From NCBI GenBank assembly GCA_023423895.1, contig JAFAER010000106.1, positions 8,346 through 72,345 on the forward strand: a stretch of 64,000 nucleotides of DNA, in the 5' to 3' direction. Positions 1-8,697 of this stretch are shown piece by piece. The notes below the pieces were generated by a model. It made no database searches. It was given only the letters and a program-made list of their open reading frames with translations, and had not been told where the DNA came from. The position numbers and the translations under genes are program-made. The stretch comes from Pseudomonadota bacterium. GTDB lineage: Bacteria > Myxococcota_A > Polyangia > Polyangiales > Polyangiaceae. Positions within the stretch are counted from its first letter, which is position 1. Each line of letters begins with the position of its first letter.

Positions 1-750
1 TCGGAGGTGCCGCGCCTCGATCGCGAGGCGCCCACGACCTCGCTTCAGCATCAGCACCTGATAGCCGACGCCGACGCCGCGGCTCAGCGTGGTCGCGACG
101 GCGGCGCCCGCCACTCCCATCTTCGGGAATGGGCCCAACCCGAAGATGAAACACGGCGCGAGCACGATGTTGAGTCCGTTCGCGAGCCACAAGGCGCGCA
201 TCGCGACCGCCGCGTCACCGGCGCTCCGGAACACGGCATTCACGACGAAGAGGAGGAAGATCGTGACGCTCCCGCCCAGCATCACCGCCGTGTATCCAGT
301 TCCCGCCGCGACGACGCTGGGCGTCGCGCCCATCGCAGCGAGCAGGTGCGAGGACAGCGCGATCCCCACCGCACCGAGCGCCGTCGCGCCGAGGAGCGAG
401 AGCAGGATCACCTGGCCGGCCGCCGTGGCGGCGCCGTCGAGATCCTTCTCGCCGGTCTTGCGCGCGACTATCGCGGTCGCACCTGCCGACAGGCCCATCG
501 CGAGTGTGTAGACGAGCGAGAGCATCGACTCGGTGAGACCGACCGTCGCGACGGCATCCGATCCGAGCTTCGAGACGAAGAAGATGTCGACGACCGCGAA
601 CAGCGACTCCATCGACATCTCGAGGACCATCGGGATCGCGAGGAGCAGCACCGACCGCTGGATGGGAACGGACGTCAGATCCTGCTCGGTGCCGCGAAGC
701 GCGTCGCGGACGGTGCTCCAGAAGGTCGGTGTCGCAGGCGACTCGGACAC
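1..750 (-). CDS. MATE-family multidrug/drug:cation antiporter, N-terminal part (cut by window start)
   Basis: Reading the minus strand from a GTG at 748-750 gives 250 codons with no stop before the window edge, so the C-terminal half is missing. A stop lies in frame about 40 bases upstream of the GTG, which limits the start. The protein has a short polar N-terminus followed by repeated hydrophobic helices. The stretch SVLLLAIPMVLEMSMESLF followed by DIFFVSKLGSDAVATVGLTE is typical of the first two helices of MATE (NorM/DinF) exporters. The family exports cationic drugs or metabolites in exchange for Na+ or H+ at the inner membrane. It is transcribed away from bpt's end with a 79-base gap. Substrate cannot be inferred. 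Confidence 0.85.
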   Translation of the reverse strand, partial: MSESPATPTFWSTVRDALRGTEQDLTSVPIQRSVLLLAIPMVLEMSMESLFAVVDIFFVSKLGSDAVATVGLTESMLSLVYTLAMGLSAGATAIVARKTGEKDLDGAATAAGQVILLSLLGATALGAVGIALSSHLLAAMGATPSVVAAGTGYTAVMLGGSVTIFLLFVVNAVFRSAGDAAVAMRALWLANGLNIVLAPCFIFGLGPFPKMGVAGAAVATTLSRGVGVGYQVLMLKRGRGRLAIEARHLR

Positions 751-829
751 GGCGCAGACGCTATACCTCGACCCGAGCGCAGGAGCTCAGGACTTCGACG
801 TACACGCTCGCGCGGCGAAGGCGGCGAGC

Positions 830-1576
830 TTACGGTTCTGCTCGCTCGACAGGCCGCCAGATCGGTAGCGCGCGCGGGGGCGGCCGACCTTCGAGCAGCT
901 CGTGCGGACCGAACTTGCCCTTGTAGGCGAGCGACGCGCATCCCTCGACGCGATAGCCGAGATAGACGTGGGCGAGGCCGCGAGCGCGGGCTTCCTCGAC
1001 GAGCATGACGATGTGCGCCGTTCCGAGCGACGACGGCGCGTGCTCCGGGTCCCAGAAGAAGTAAACGGCCGAGAGCGACACGTCGGTGTCGTCCACGATG
1101 CCCAGACCGACGAGCCGATGGCCTTCGTCCGGATCGCGGAACGTGACCTCGCGCACGCATGGATGCTCGAAGGCGAAGTCGAACGCGTATCGCTCCGCGT
1201 CGAGAGGGCTCTCGCCCCATCCACGGGACTGCTCGCGCTGGGCATGCCAGCGCGCGTACAGCTCGAGGCGCTCGTCGTCGATGACGGGGCGCCCGACCGT
1301 CCGGATCAGCCGGGCTGCGTTCTTCCGGGCGCGTCGCTGGCTCTTGCTCGGCCGAAACGTCGTCGCGGGGATCCGCAGCGTGACGCATTCACCGCAATCG
1401 GCGCACGCGGGTCGGAAGTAAACGGGACCGAACCGGCGCCACCCGCGTTCGAGCATCGACTCGAGCTCGTCCGGGCTCACGTCGACGAGAAGCCGCATCT
1501 CGAGCGACGCCTGCCTCTCCGGAAGGTAGATGCAGGCGTGCGGCGGCTCCTTGATGTGCTGGAGAAGCCTGGCCAA
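830..1576 (-). CDS. bpt: Aspartate/glutamate leucyltransferase (bacterial protein transferase)
   Basis: This 248-residue protein matches the bacterial Bpt/ATE family, which moves leucine from Leu-tRNA to N-terminal Asp or Glu of proteins and so marks them for ClpS/ClpAP degradation. Seen in the sequence: an N-terminal PHACIYLPERQASLEMRLL block, the RFGPVYFRPACADCGECV cysteine cluster, and the C-terminal VYLGYRVEGCASLAYKGKF block that family members use for acyl transfer. Length is about that of known Bpt (235-250 residues). It starts at an ATG 54 bases from the divergent deacetylase-like gene, so the two probably share a promoter region. No adjacent aat or clp gene is visible. Confidence 0.88.
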   Translation of the reverse strand: MARLLQHIKEPPHACIYLPERQASLEMRLLVDVSPDELESMLERGWRRFGPVYFRPACADCGECVTLRIPATTFRPSKSQRRARKNAARLIRTVGRPVIDDERLELYARWHAQREQSRGWGESPLDAERYAFDFAFEHPCVREVTFRDPDEGHRLVGLGIVDDTDVSLSAVYFFWDPEHAPSSLGTAHIVMLVEEARARGLAHVYLGYRVEGCASLAYKGKFGPHELLEGRPPPRALPIWRPVERAEP

Positions 1577-1630
1577 TCACCAAGACGCTGACGCATCGGC
1601 GCCGGCATCGCAAGGGGGGAAAGGCACGGG

Positions 1631-2821
1631 ATGACGGTGCCCGCAGCCTCGCGTAACCTCGAGAGCTCGCCCCACGTGCTCGGGGCCAATGGAAAGCCCA
1701 TGTACAAGGTGCTCTTCACGTCGGACTACGAGATCCACGGCAGCGGCATGGGATCCCCGAAGGATCTGGTGGTCGACCCCACCAAGCGCATGCTCGATCA
1801 GCTCGACCGTTACGGCGCGAAGCTCACGATCATGGCCGACGTCGGCGAGATCCTGAAGTTCAAGGAGTACGCGGAGCGGACGGGCAGAGATCGCTTCCAC
1901 TGGGGCTCCATCGCGCGCCAGATGCAGCGTGCCGTGAGGACGGGGCACGACGTCCAGCTCCACATCCACTCGTCGTACTTCAACGCGACGTGGGACGAGG
2001 CCGGTGGCTACTGGAAGCAGGACTACGCGGAGTACGACCTCGCGAGCCTGCCTTACGATCGCGTCCGCGACATGATCCGGCAAGGCAAGCGCCTACTCGA
2101 GGAGACATGCCGCGTCGCGCGGGCCGACTACGAGTGTTTTGCGTTCCGTGCGGCGAACTGGTCGATGCAGCCGTCGCCGAACATCGTCCGGGCCCTCGTC
2201 GAAGAGGGCTTCCGGATCGACACGTCCGTCTGGAAGTACGGCGTCTACGACGACCTCGTGAAGTTCGACTACCGGGCGGCGTACAGTGACCTCGTCCCGT
2301 GGCCGGTCGATCCGAGCGACGTGTGCCGTCGCGACCCTTCCGGGCGCCTGTTCGAGTTCCCGATCTACACGGAGCAGCAGCCCCTCTGGGTCTTCCTCAC
2401 CGCGAACCGCGTGTACCGCGTGATCGCGCAGCGCCTGAACCCGTTGCCCAATCCGGATGCCGTCGCCGACCGCGCGGAGGGCGTGGCGAATGCCGCCCGC
2501 ACGGGCGGCCCGCGCTCGCTGGCCGACAAGGTCCTCGGCAAGGCGAAGGCGCTCGTGCGCCAGCATCCCTGGAAGGTCGATTTCAACCAGTGCACGGGCA
2601 AGCAGCTCGTCGACGCGCTCGAGCGGGTCGAGGCGCGCTACGGGCACCCGGAAGCGCCACTGCCCTTCGTTCTCATCGGTCACTCGAAGACGTTCACGGC
2701 TCACAACGAACGGAGCCTTCGTCCGTTCCTCGAGTTCGTCGCGGCGCACCCGGATCGGTTCTCGTTCGGGACGTTCGCGGATTTCGACGCCGAGCGCTAC
2801 CGCGCGCCGGTGGCGGCGTAG
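1631..2821 (+). CDS. Polysaccharide deacetylase-like (NodB/CE4-fold) protein
   Basis: The 396-residue product carries features of the (beta/alpha)7 NodB-type fold: a strand with a paired acid (LFTSDYEIHGSG, about residues 28-39), a His-rich metal motif (VQLHIHSSYF, near residue 112) and a late HSKTFTAHNE segment. These resemble divergent CE4 deacetylases found in surface-polysaccharide loci. No signal peptide is visible, so it is likely cytoplasmic. The start is chosen because GGGGGA lies about 11 bases upstream; a second ATG at 1700 (MYKVLF) would begin directly at the core fold. It stands alone, with no glycosyltransferases nearby, so the substrate (sugar or other N-acyl compound) is unknown. 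Confidence 0.6.
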   Translation: MTVPAASRNLESSPHVLGANGKPMYKVLFTSDYEIHGSGMGSPKDLVVDPTKRMLDQLDRYGAKLTIMADVGEILKFKEYAERTGRDRFHWGSIARQMQRAVRTGHDVQLHIHSSYFNATWDEAGGYWKQDYAEYDLASLPYDRVRDMIRQGKRLLEETCRVARADYECFAFRAANWSMQPSPNIVRALVEEGFRIDTSVWKYGVYDDLVKFDYRAAYSDLVPWPVDPSDVCRRDPSGRLFEFPIYTEQQPLWVFLTANRVYRVIAQRLNPLPNPDAVADRAEGVANAARTGGPRSLADKVLGKAKALVRQHPWKVDFNQCTGKQLVDALERVEARYGHPEAPLPFVLIGHSKTFTAHNERSLRPFLEFVAAHPDRFSFGTFADFDAERYRAPVAA

Positions 2822-2848
2822 CGCCTCGCGTTCGTTCGAGAACGTTCG

Positions 2849-3700
2849 TCAGACGTCGATTCGATCTCGGCCCGTGTAGACGGTCATCGCTCCGTTACGG
2901 ACGAAGCCGAGGAGCGTCACGTTCGCGCGGCGCGCCAGATCGACCGCGAGGGACGACGGCGCGGAGACGGACGCGACGACGGGGATCCCGGCAGAGAACG
3001 CCTTCTGGACGATCTCGAAGCTCGAGCGGCCGCTCACGACGAGGACGTGGTCGTGCCCGCGAGCAGGGAGGACGCCCAGCTCGCCGGCGAGGACGCGTGA
3101 TCCGACGACCTTGTCGACCGCGTTGTGGCGTCCGACGTCCTCGAACGTCGCGACGTGCGTCCCGTCGAAGGTGACGAGCGACGCCGCATGACAGCCACCG
3201 GTGCGTGCGAAGAGTGGCTGCCGCTCGCGCAGCCTGTCGACGGCCGCCGACAGCACCGCCGTCGTGACGCGACCCGCCCCGGCGGGCAGGGGAGAGATGC
3301 GCGCGAGCAGGTCGTCGATCGACTGCCTTCCGCACACGCCGCACGCGCTCGTGACGAGAGTGCCGCGGCGCGCGAGCATGCCGGTCTCCGCGTCGATCGG
3401 CGGCTTCACGCCTGGTGCGAGCGTTACGTCGATCGTGTTCTCGCGTCCTTCGTCGGTCGTACGGCCGCAGTGGACGACGCTCGCCACGTCCCTCGAGCTC
3501 GTGATGATGCCTTCAGCGAGCAGGAAGCCGAGCACGAGCTCCCGGTCGTTGCCCGGCGTCCGCATCGTGATCGCGAGCGTCTCGCCGGAGATCCGGATCT
3601 CGAGCGGCTCCTCGACGGCGACCTCGTCCGCGCGCGCCTCCACGACGCCGCCCGCGAGGCGTTCGACGTTCGCTGCGCGGATGTTCCGGCGGCTCGACAT
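2849..3700 (-). CDS. fdhD: FdhD, sulfur carrier for formate dehydrogenase
   Basis: The 283-residue protein matches FdhD, which transfers sulfur from IscS to the molybdenum cofactor and is needed for active formate dehydrogenases. The key cysteine pair is present as CGVCG (C120 and C123), together with the EEPLEIRI, GNDRELVLGFLLAEGI and FEDVGRHNAVDK blocks typical of the family. The frame stays open far upstream (to about 4366), but that extension is low-complexity Ser/Pro/Ala sequence antisense to the next gene, so I start at the ATG at 3698-3700, where homology begins. No clear ribosome-binding site precedes it. It faces away from the lipoprotein gene and belongs functionally with the oxidoreductase and mobA at 5.7-8.7 kb. 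Confidence 0.93.
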   Translation of the reverse strand: MSSRRNIRAANVERLAGGVVEARADEVAVEEPLEIRISGETLAITMRTPGNDRELVLGFLLAEGIITSSRDVASVVHCGRTTDEGRENTIDVTLAPGVKPPIDAETGMLARRGTLVTSACGVCGRQSIDDLLARISPLPAGAGRVTTAVLSAAVDRLRERQPLFARTGGCHAASLVTFDGTHVATFEDVGRHNAVDKVVGSRVLAGELGVLPARGHDHVLVVSGRSSFEIVQKAFSAGIPVVASVSAPSSLAVDLARRANVTLLGFVRNGAMTVYTGRDRIDV

Positions 3701-3845
3701 GGGGGGAGTATCGCGCACGATCGGGTGGGACGCGATCGGGACGAGGGGCGAGGGCGAGGAAGGGGCGCGCCCGCGCACGAGCGCCCAGACTGGCGCGCCC
3801 GGAGCGGTTGCGCTCGAGGTCGAGGTACGCGATCGTCGAGGGTAG

Positions 3846-5636
3846 ATGTCATCCGCAGCGCGATTCGGCTCGAGGGCACTGACGCTAGGCTCGCTCGTCA
3901 TCCTGCTGCTCGCGAATGCATGCAGCAGCTCGTCGGAAGACCAGGCGGGCGGGGGGACGGCGCCGGGGGATGCGGATGGTAGCGTCTCGACGGGGCCGGG
4001 AGGCGACCCGACGTGCGGTGCGGCGGCCGGGACCACGTGCGACATCGGCGCGCCGTGCGCGGGCGACGACGACTGCGCTGGCCTCTGCACGAACGGCGCG
4101 TGTGCTGCGCCCTCGCATGAAGACGGCAAGAAGAACCTCGACGAGACGGACGTCGATTGCGGTGGCGCGAGCGCGCCGGCCTGCGCGCCCGGGCGTTCGT
4201 GCGCTGGCGACGACGACTGTACTGGGCTCTGCACGACCGGCGCGTGCGCGGAGCCCTCGCACGACGACGGCAAGAAGAACCTCGACGAGACGGACGTCGA
4301 TTGCGGCGGTGCCGCCGCGCCGAAGTGTCTGGTCCAGAAGGCGTGCGGCACGAACGACGACTGCAATCTCGGCTATTGCGCCTCTGGAGCGTGTGCTGCG
4401 CCCCTCATCGACGATGGCATCAAGAACGGCACCGAGACCGACGTGGACTGCGGAGGCGCCGAGCAGCAAGAAGGCGCGCTCGTGGTCTCACCGCCACGCT
4501 GCGATCTCACGAAGACCTGCGCCGTCGACGCCGACTGCGAGAGCGGCGTCTGCTCCGACCTCAAGAAGTGCATCGAGGCACCGAGCTGCCGGCGCCTCCG
4601 TGGCGGTGCGACGTGCGGTTCGGGCGAGACGGGCGCTGCGGGCGCGATGCACGAGAGCTGCTGCAAGACGTTGCCCGTCGCCGGCATGACCATGAACCAC
4701 GGCGGGGTGGCCAAGCAGGTCTACGTCGACAAGTACGAGATCACGGCCGGACGGATCCGCGCGTGGGTCGACGCGATCAAGGCCGCGAACGGCGGCGTCC
4801 CGAACATCCGCGCTTGGGTGCTCGCGCGCATCGCGACGGACACGCTCGTGTCGACGCAGCTCAGCGGCAAAACGCAGTACCTGCCGACGAAGAACGACGG
4901 CGAATCGTTTGCCTTTCCCGGGAACCCCGCCGGCACGAACGTCAACATCGACATCGGCCTATTGAACCAGCTCGGCCCGACCTCGTTCTATCGTGGCGTC
5001 GCCGCTGCGGCCATCAGCGCGACGAGCGGCTGCGGGATGTACACGGGCTCGTACGGCCATCGCACGTACTGGTTCGACGCTGCGGAGCGTACGTACTTCG
5101 GCGAGATCGATCGGCCGCACACGACGAAGGACCTCCTCGACGAGAAGGCGATGAACTGCCTCACGCCCGTGATGTACGCCGCCTTCTGTGCGTGGGACGG
5201 CGGGTATCTCGCGACGCGCGAGGCGCTCCAAGCCGCGTACGGGCCGGCAGCTTGGCCGTGGGGCGCGACCCCGATACCGGCGGACGATCCGCTGAAGCGC
5301 TCGAACTTCAACGCCGGCGTCGGAAGCTTCTCGCCCGCAAACCCGCCGCGCTACGTCTTTCCGGCCGTCAACTACGGCACCTTCGCGCAGGACTTCACGC
5401 CCGTCATCGCCGCGCCGGGACGCTTCCCGGGCGACGTGAGCACCGTCCGCCCCGCGGCCGACTCGTGGATGGACCTCGGCGGCAACATGATCGAGGTCGT
5501 CGCGAACGGCGCGAACTTCGCCGGCTACGCCGGAGCGTCGTGGGAAGGTCACTCGTACGGACGCGCGATGGGGAGCAACGTCGTCGCGTACGACAAGTAC
5601 GGCAAGACGGGCGCTCGCTGCATGCGCCTTCGTTGA
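3846..5636 (+). CDS. Cys-rich repeat lipoprotein with FGE/SUMF1-like C-terminal domain
   Basis: The 596-residue protein starts with a lipoprotein signal (hydrophobic helix ending LLLANAC, lipid-anchored Cys26). Residues about 55-250 hold four Cys-rich modules built as DDDCxGLCTxGAC followed by DGxKNxxETDVDCGG, a pattern common in myxobacterial secreted proteins. From about residue 270 comes a region like the formylglycine-generating/sulfatase-modifying fold (VYVDKYEITAGRIRAWV; SWMDLGGNMIEVVANG; ending GARCMRLR). The catalytic cysteines of true FGE are not evident, so it is probably a binding or structural version. GAGGG precedes the ATG. It is inserted between fdhD and the oxidoreductase without an obvious link. 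The role is unknown; the location is the outer face of a membrane. Confidence 0.8.
   Translation: MSSAARFGSRALTLGSLVILLLANACSSSSEDQAGGGTAPGDADGSVSTGPGGDPTCGAAAGTTCDIGAPCAGDDDCAGLCTNGACAAPSHEDGKKNLDETDVDCGGASAPACAPGRSCAGDDDCTGLCTTGACAEPSHDDGKKNLDETDVDCGGAAAPKCLVQKACGTNDDCNLGYCASGACAAPLIDDGIKNGTETDVDCGGAEQQEGALVVSPPRCDLTKTCAVDADCESGVCSDLKKCIEAPSCRRLRGGATCGSGETGAAGAMHESCCKTLPVAGMTMNHGGVAKQVYVDKYEITAGRIRAWVDAIKAANGGVPNIRAWVLARIATDTLVSTQLSGKTQYLPTKNDGESFAFPGNPAGTNVNIDIGLLNQLGPTSFYRGVAAAAISATSGCGMYTGSYGHRTYWFDAAERTYFGEIDRPHTTKDLLDEKAMNCLTPVMYAAFCAWDGGYLATREALQAAYGPAAWPWGATPIPADDPLKRSNFNAGVGSFSPANPPRYVFPAVNYGTFAQDFTPVIAAPGRFPGDVSTVRPAADSWMDLGGNMIEVVANGANFAGYAGASWEGHSYGRAMGSNVVAYDKYGKTGARCMRLR
4057..4344 (+). 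repeat. Tandem 144-bp repeat encoding Cys-rich modules
   Basis: Two adjacent copies (4057-4200 and 4201-4344) are very similar, including a long identical run that begins at 4122 and recurs at 4266, exactly 144 bases later. Each copy encodes one 48-residue module of the lipoprotein. A third, more diverged module follows. The high DNA identity suggests recent duplication or gene conversion. Confidence 0.85.
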
Positions 5637-5670
5637 CGCGTTCGCGTCGTCTCGCCGGGTTGCGCCGACC

Positions 5671-7968
5671 TCAGGACGCGCAGCGCTCGACCGTGACGAC
5701 GATCGACTTGGAAGCCGGGGTGTTACTGACCTCTGCGACGCTGTCGAGCGGGACGAGCACGTTGGCCTCGGGGAAATACGCGCCCGCGCAGCCGCGCGGG
5801 ATGGCGTATGGCACGACCATGAAGCGCGCTGCGGTGCGTTCTCCATCGGGCGCGTGGCTCGTGATGTCGACGAGGTCGCCCTGCACGAGGCCTCGCTCCG
5901 CGAGATCGGTGGCGTTCATGAAGATGACGCGCCGGCCGTTCTTGATGCCGCGGTAGCGATCGTCGAGGCCGTACACCGTCGTGTTGTACTGGTCGTGGCT
6001 CCGCATCGTCATGAGGAGCAGGCGGCCCGGGCCGAGGTCGTGCTTCGGGAGCGGGTGTACCGTGAAGCGCGCCTTGCCGGTGGCCGTCCGGAACACGCGC
6101 TCGCGCACGGGATTGCCGAGGTAGAAGCCGCCGGGCTCGCGGACGCGGGCATTGAAGTCGGCGAAGCCGGGGACGACCCGCGCGATCGCGTCGCGGATCC
6201 GATCGTAGTTCGATGCGAGGCCCGTCCAGTCGATGCCGGAAGCCTCGCCGAGCGCTGCCTGGGCGACACCAGCAACGATCGAGACCTCGCTCCGGAGCTC
6301 TTGCGAAGCGGGAGCGAGCCGCCCGCGCGACATGCTGACGACGCTCATCGAGTTCTCGACCGTGACGAACTGCTCGCCGCTCGGCTGCGTATCGACCTCG
6401 GAGCGTGCGAGGCACGGGAGGACGAGCGACGTGCGGCCGGTGACGAGGTGCCCGCGATTGAGCTTCGTCGAGACGTTCACGGTGAGCCGCGTGCGTCGGA
6501 GCGCGTCGGCGGTGCGCTCCGTGTCGGGGGTGGCCGAGAGGAAGTTCCCGCCCAGTCCGAAGAAGACCTTCACTTCGCCGTCGAGCATCCCGCGGATCGT
6601 GTCGACGGTGTCGCGTCCGTGAGCCCGAGGCGGCTCGAAGCCGAACTCGGCGCCGAGTCGATCGAGGAACGCGTCGGGCGCCTTCTCCCAGATGCCCATC
6701 GTGCGGTCGCCCTGCACGTTGCTGTGGCCACGGACGGGACACGCACCCGCGCCTGGCTTTCCGACATTCCCGCGGAGCAGGAGGAAGTTGACGATCTCCT
6801 GGACGTTGGCGACGCCGTTCTTGTGCTGCGTGATGCCCATCGCCCAGCACACGATCGTGCGCTTCGCCTCCCACGCGGTGCGTGCCGCGCGCTCGATCTC
6901 GGCGCGCCCGACGCCGCTCTCGCGGACGATGTCGTCCCAGCTCACGTCCTCGAGAGCGCGGATGAACGATTCGAAGCCGTCCGTGTGCTCCTCGATGAAG
7001 GCGCGGTCGAGCACGGTGCCGGGAGCTTCGGCTTCGCGCTCGAGCATCGCCTTCATGATCCCCTTGAAGACCGCGACATCGCCGTTGACCTTCACCTGCA
7101 GGTGCAGGCTGCCGATCTCGGTGGAGCCGCCCAGCACGTCGACGGGATCTTGCGGATGTGCGAAGCGCACCGAGCCCGCCTCGACGAGCGGGTTCACCAC
7201 CACGATCGCGCAGCCGCGCCGGCGCGCATCGCGGAGCGTCGTCAGCATGCGCGGGTGGTTCGTGCCCGGGTTCTGCCCGACGAGGAAGATCGCGTCGGCC
7301 TCTTCGAAGTCCTCGAGCGTGACCGTCCCCTTGCCGACGCCGAGCGTCGCCAGCATGCCCGCGCCGCTCGACTCGTGGCACATGTTGGAGCAGTCCGGCA
7401 GGTTGTTGGTGCCGAAGCGCCGGACGAAGAGCTGGTAGAGGAACGCCGCCTCGTTGCTCGTGCGCCCCGACGTGTAGAAGGCGGCCTCGTTGGGCGACTC
7501 GAGCGCACGTAGCTCCCGCGCGACGAGCGCGAACGCTTCGTCCCAGGCAATGGGCTCGTAGTGCGTCGCGCCGGGACGGAGCACCATCGGGTGGGTCAGC
7601 CGCCCCTGCTCGTTGAGCCAGTAGTCGGACTGCTTGGCCAGCGCTTCGACACTCCACTCGGCGAAGAAGGCGGGCGTGACGCGCTTCGTCGTGGCCTCGG
7701 ACGCCACCGCCTTCGCGCCGTTCTCGCAGAACTCGAACGAGGACCGATGCTCGTGCGGCTCCGGCCAGGCACAACCGGGGCAGTCGAAGCCACTCACCTG
7801 GTTCGTGAGAAGCAGCGTGCGGGCGCCGCGCGCCAGGCCGAGGTGGTGCTTCACCTGGAGCGTCGCCTGGAAAACGGCCCCGGCGCCGCCAGCCACTTCG
7901 GCGGGCTCGTGGACCTCCGGCGGCTGAGCTTCGAGCGGCGGTTGAGCTCCGGTGGGCGCGCGCAACAT
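5671..7968 (-). CDS. Molybdopterin oxidoreductase alpha subunit, formate dehydrogenase-like (YdeP/FdhF type)
   Basis: The 765-residue protein belongs to the FdhF/YdeP branch of molybdopterin oxidoreductases. Seen: GFDCPGCAWP (C63, C66) and C81 near the N-terminus, DCSNMCHESSGAG where formate dehydrogenases carry the Mo-ligating residue (Cys197 here, Sec in E. coli FdhF), MGITQHKNGVANVQEIVNFL, GACPVRGHSNVQGDRT for pterin binding, and a C-terminal molydopterin-dinucleotide domain (MRSHDQYNTTVYGLDDRYRG). Reading can extend upstream to 8082, but the start at ATG 7966-7968 fits the family. It is 35 bases from the facing lipoprotein gene and diverges from mobA. Formate is a plausible substrate given fdhD, but YdeP-type enzymes are often of unknown specificity. 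Confidence 0.88.
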   Translation of the reverse strand: MLRAPTGAQPPLEAQPPEVHEPAEVAGGAGAVFQATLQVKHHLGLARGARTLLLTNQVSGFDCPGCAWPEPHEHRSSFEFCENGAKAVASEATTKRVTPAFFAEWSVEALAKQSDYWLNEQGRLTHPMVLRPGATHYEPIAWDEAFALVARELRALESPNEAAFYTSGRTSNEAAFLYQLFVRRFGTNNLPDCSNMCHESSGAGMLATLGVGKGTVTLEDFEEADAIFLVGQNPGTNHPRMLTTLRDARRRGCAIVVVNPLVEAGSVRFAHPQDPVDVLGGSTEIGSLHLQVKVNGDVAVFKGIMKAMLEREAEAPGTVLDRAFIEEHTDGFESFIRALEDVSWDDIVRESGVGRAEIERAARTAWEAKRTIVCWAMGITQHKNGVANVQEIVNFLLLRGNVGKPGAGACPVRGHSNVQGDRTMGIWEKAPDAFLDRLGAEFGFEPPRAHGRDTVDTIRGMLDGEVKVFFGLGGNFLSATPDTERTADALRRTRLTVNVSTKLNRGHLVTGRTSLVLPCLARSEVDTQPSGEQFVTVENSMSVVSMSRGRLAPASQELRSEVSIVAGVAQAALGEASGIDWTGLASNYDRIRDAIARVVPGFADFNARVREPGGFYLGNPVRERVFRTATGKARFTVHPLPKHDLGPGRLLLMTMRSHDQYNTTVYGLDDRYRGIKNGRRVIFMNATDLAERGLVQGDLVDITSHAPDGERTAARFMVVPYAIPRGCAGAYFPEANVLVPLDSVAEVSNTPASKSIVVTVERCAS

Positions 7969-8076
7969 GCGTGCAAGGTAGCACCGTCCCGCGCTGGATC
8001 GCGGTGCGTGCATGCGACGATCGTCGTAGCATTCGCTCCGGCTCGATCGCCTGCTATCCCAGACCGAAGGTGCATC

Positions 8077-8697
8077 GTGCATCTACTCGTCGGCATCTTC
8101 GTGGGTGGCAGGGCGCGTCGCATGGGCGGAGCTCCCAAGGGCCTCCTCTTGACCCCAGAACCAGAAGGGGAGCGCGAGCGCGAGCCGATCGTCGTCCGTA
8201 CGCGGCGGCTGTTCGAGGAGATCGGCGCGGAGTGCGTGCTCGTCGGAGCGCATCCGGCGTACGAACACCTCGGGCTCGAGACCATCGAGGACGACCCGTC
8301 GGCAGAAGGGCCGCTCGCCGGTCTACTCGCGCTTCTCGGCCGTCTCGCCATGGCTCCCGGCGAGGAGCGCTGGGCGATCGCGGTCGCGTGCGACATGCCG
8401 TTCATCGAGCGCGATCTCGTCCGCCGTCTCGTCGATGCGCCGCCGGCGCCCATCGTCGCCCCACGTCGTCGTGCGGAGGACCGCGATCGCGACGTCTGGG
8501 AGCCGCTCTTCGCCCGCTATGCCCCGGAGGTCGCCGACGTCGCGCGCGAATACGCGCGAAGGGGCGGCAGGAAGCTGCAGGCCCTCCTCGACCGGGCGGG
8601 AGCACGTCCGCTCGCGCTCGGGCCGGAGCACGAGGGCTCGCTGACGGACTGGGATAGCTTGCCACTCGCTCCGCGTCGTGCGAGCAAAGGGACATGA
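8077..8697 (+). CDS. mobA: Molybdenum cofactor guanylyltransferase MobA
   Basis: The 206-residue protein begins with a nucleotidyltransferase signature, VGGRARRMGGAPKG (about residues 9-22), followed by EDDPSAEGPLAGLLALL and VACDMPFIERDLV. These are the GTP-binding loop and metal-binding CDMPF of MobA, which joins GMP to molybdopterin to make the bis-MGD cofactor used by the oxidoreductase next door. A GTG start at 8077 is preferred because GAAGG lies six bases upstream. The last bases overlap the next gene by four (ATGA), showing translational coupling. The 108-base space to the divergent oxidoreductase probably holds both promoters. Confidence 0.88.
   Translation: MHLLVGIFVGGRARRMGGAPKGLLLTPEPEGEREREPIVVRTRRLFEEIGAECVLVGAHPAYEHLGLETIEDDPSAEGPLAGLLALLGRLAMAPGEERWAIAVACDMPFIERDLVRRLVDAPPAPIVAPRRRAEDRDRDVWEPLFARYAPEVADVAREYARRGGRKLQALLDRAGARPLALGPEHEGSLTDWDSLPLAPRRASKGT

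Noticed and set aside
7..1008. Long plus-strand open frame with an Arg/His/Glu-rich product
   Set aside because: It is antisense to the MATE and bpt genes; the composition (Arg/His/Asp-rich, no hydrophobic core) is typical of reverse-strand frames in high-GC DNA.
3701..4366. N-terminal extension of FdhD
   Set aside because: It is low-complexity Ser/Pro/Ala sequence antisense to the Cys-rich lipoprotein; FdhD homology starts at 3700.
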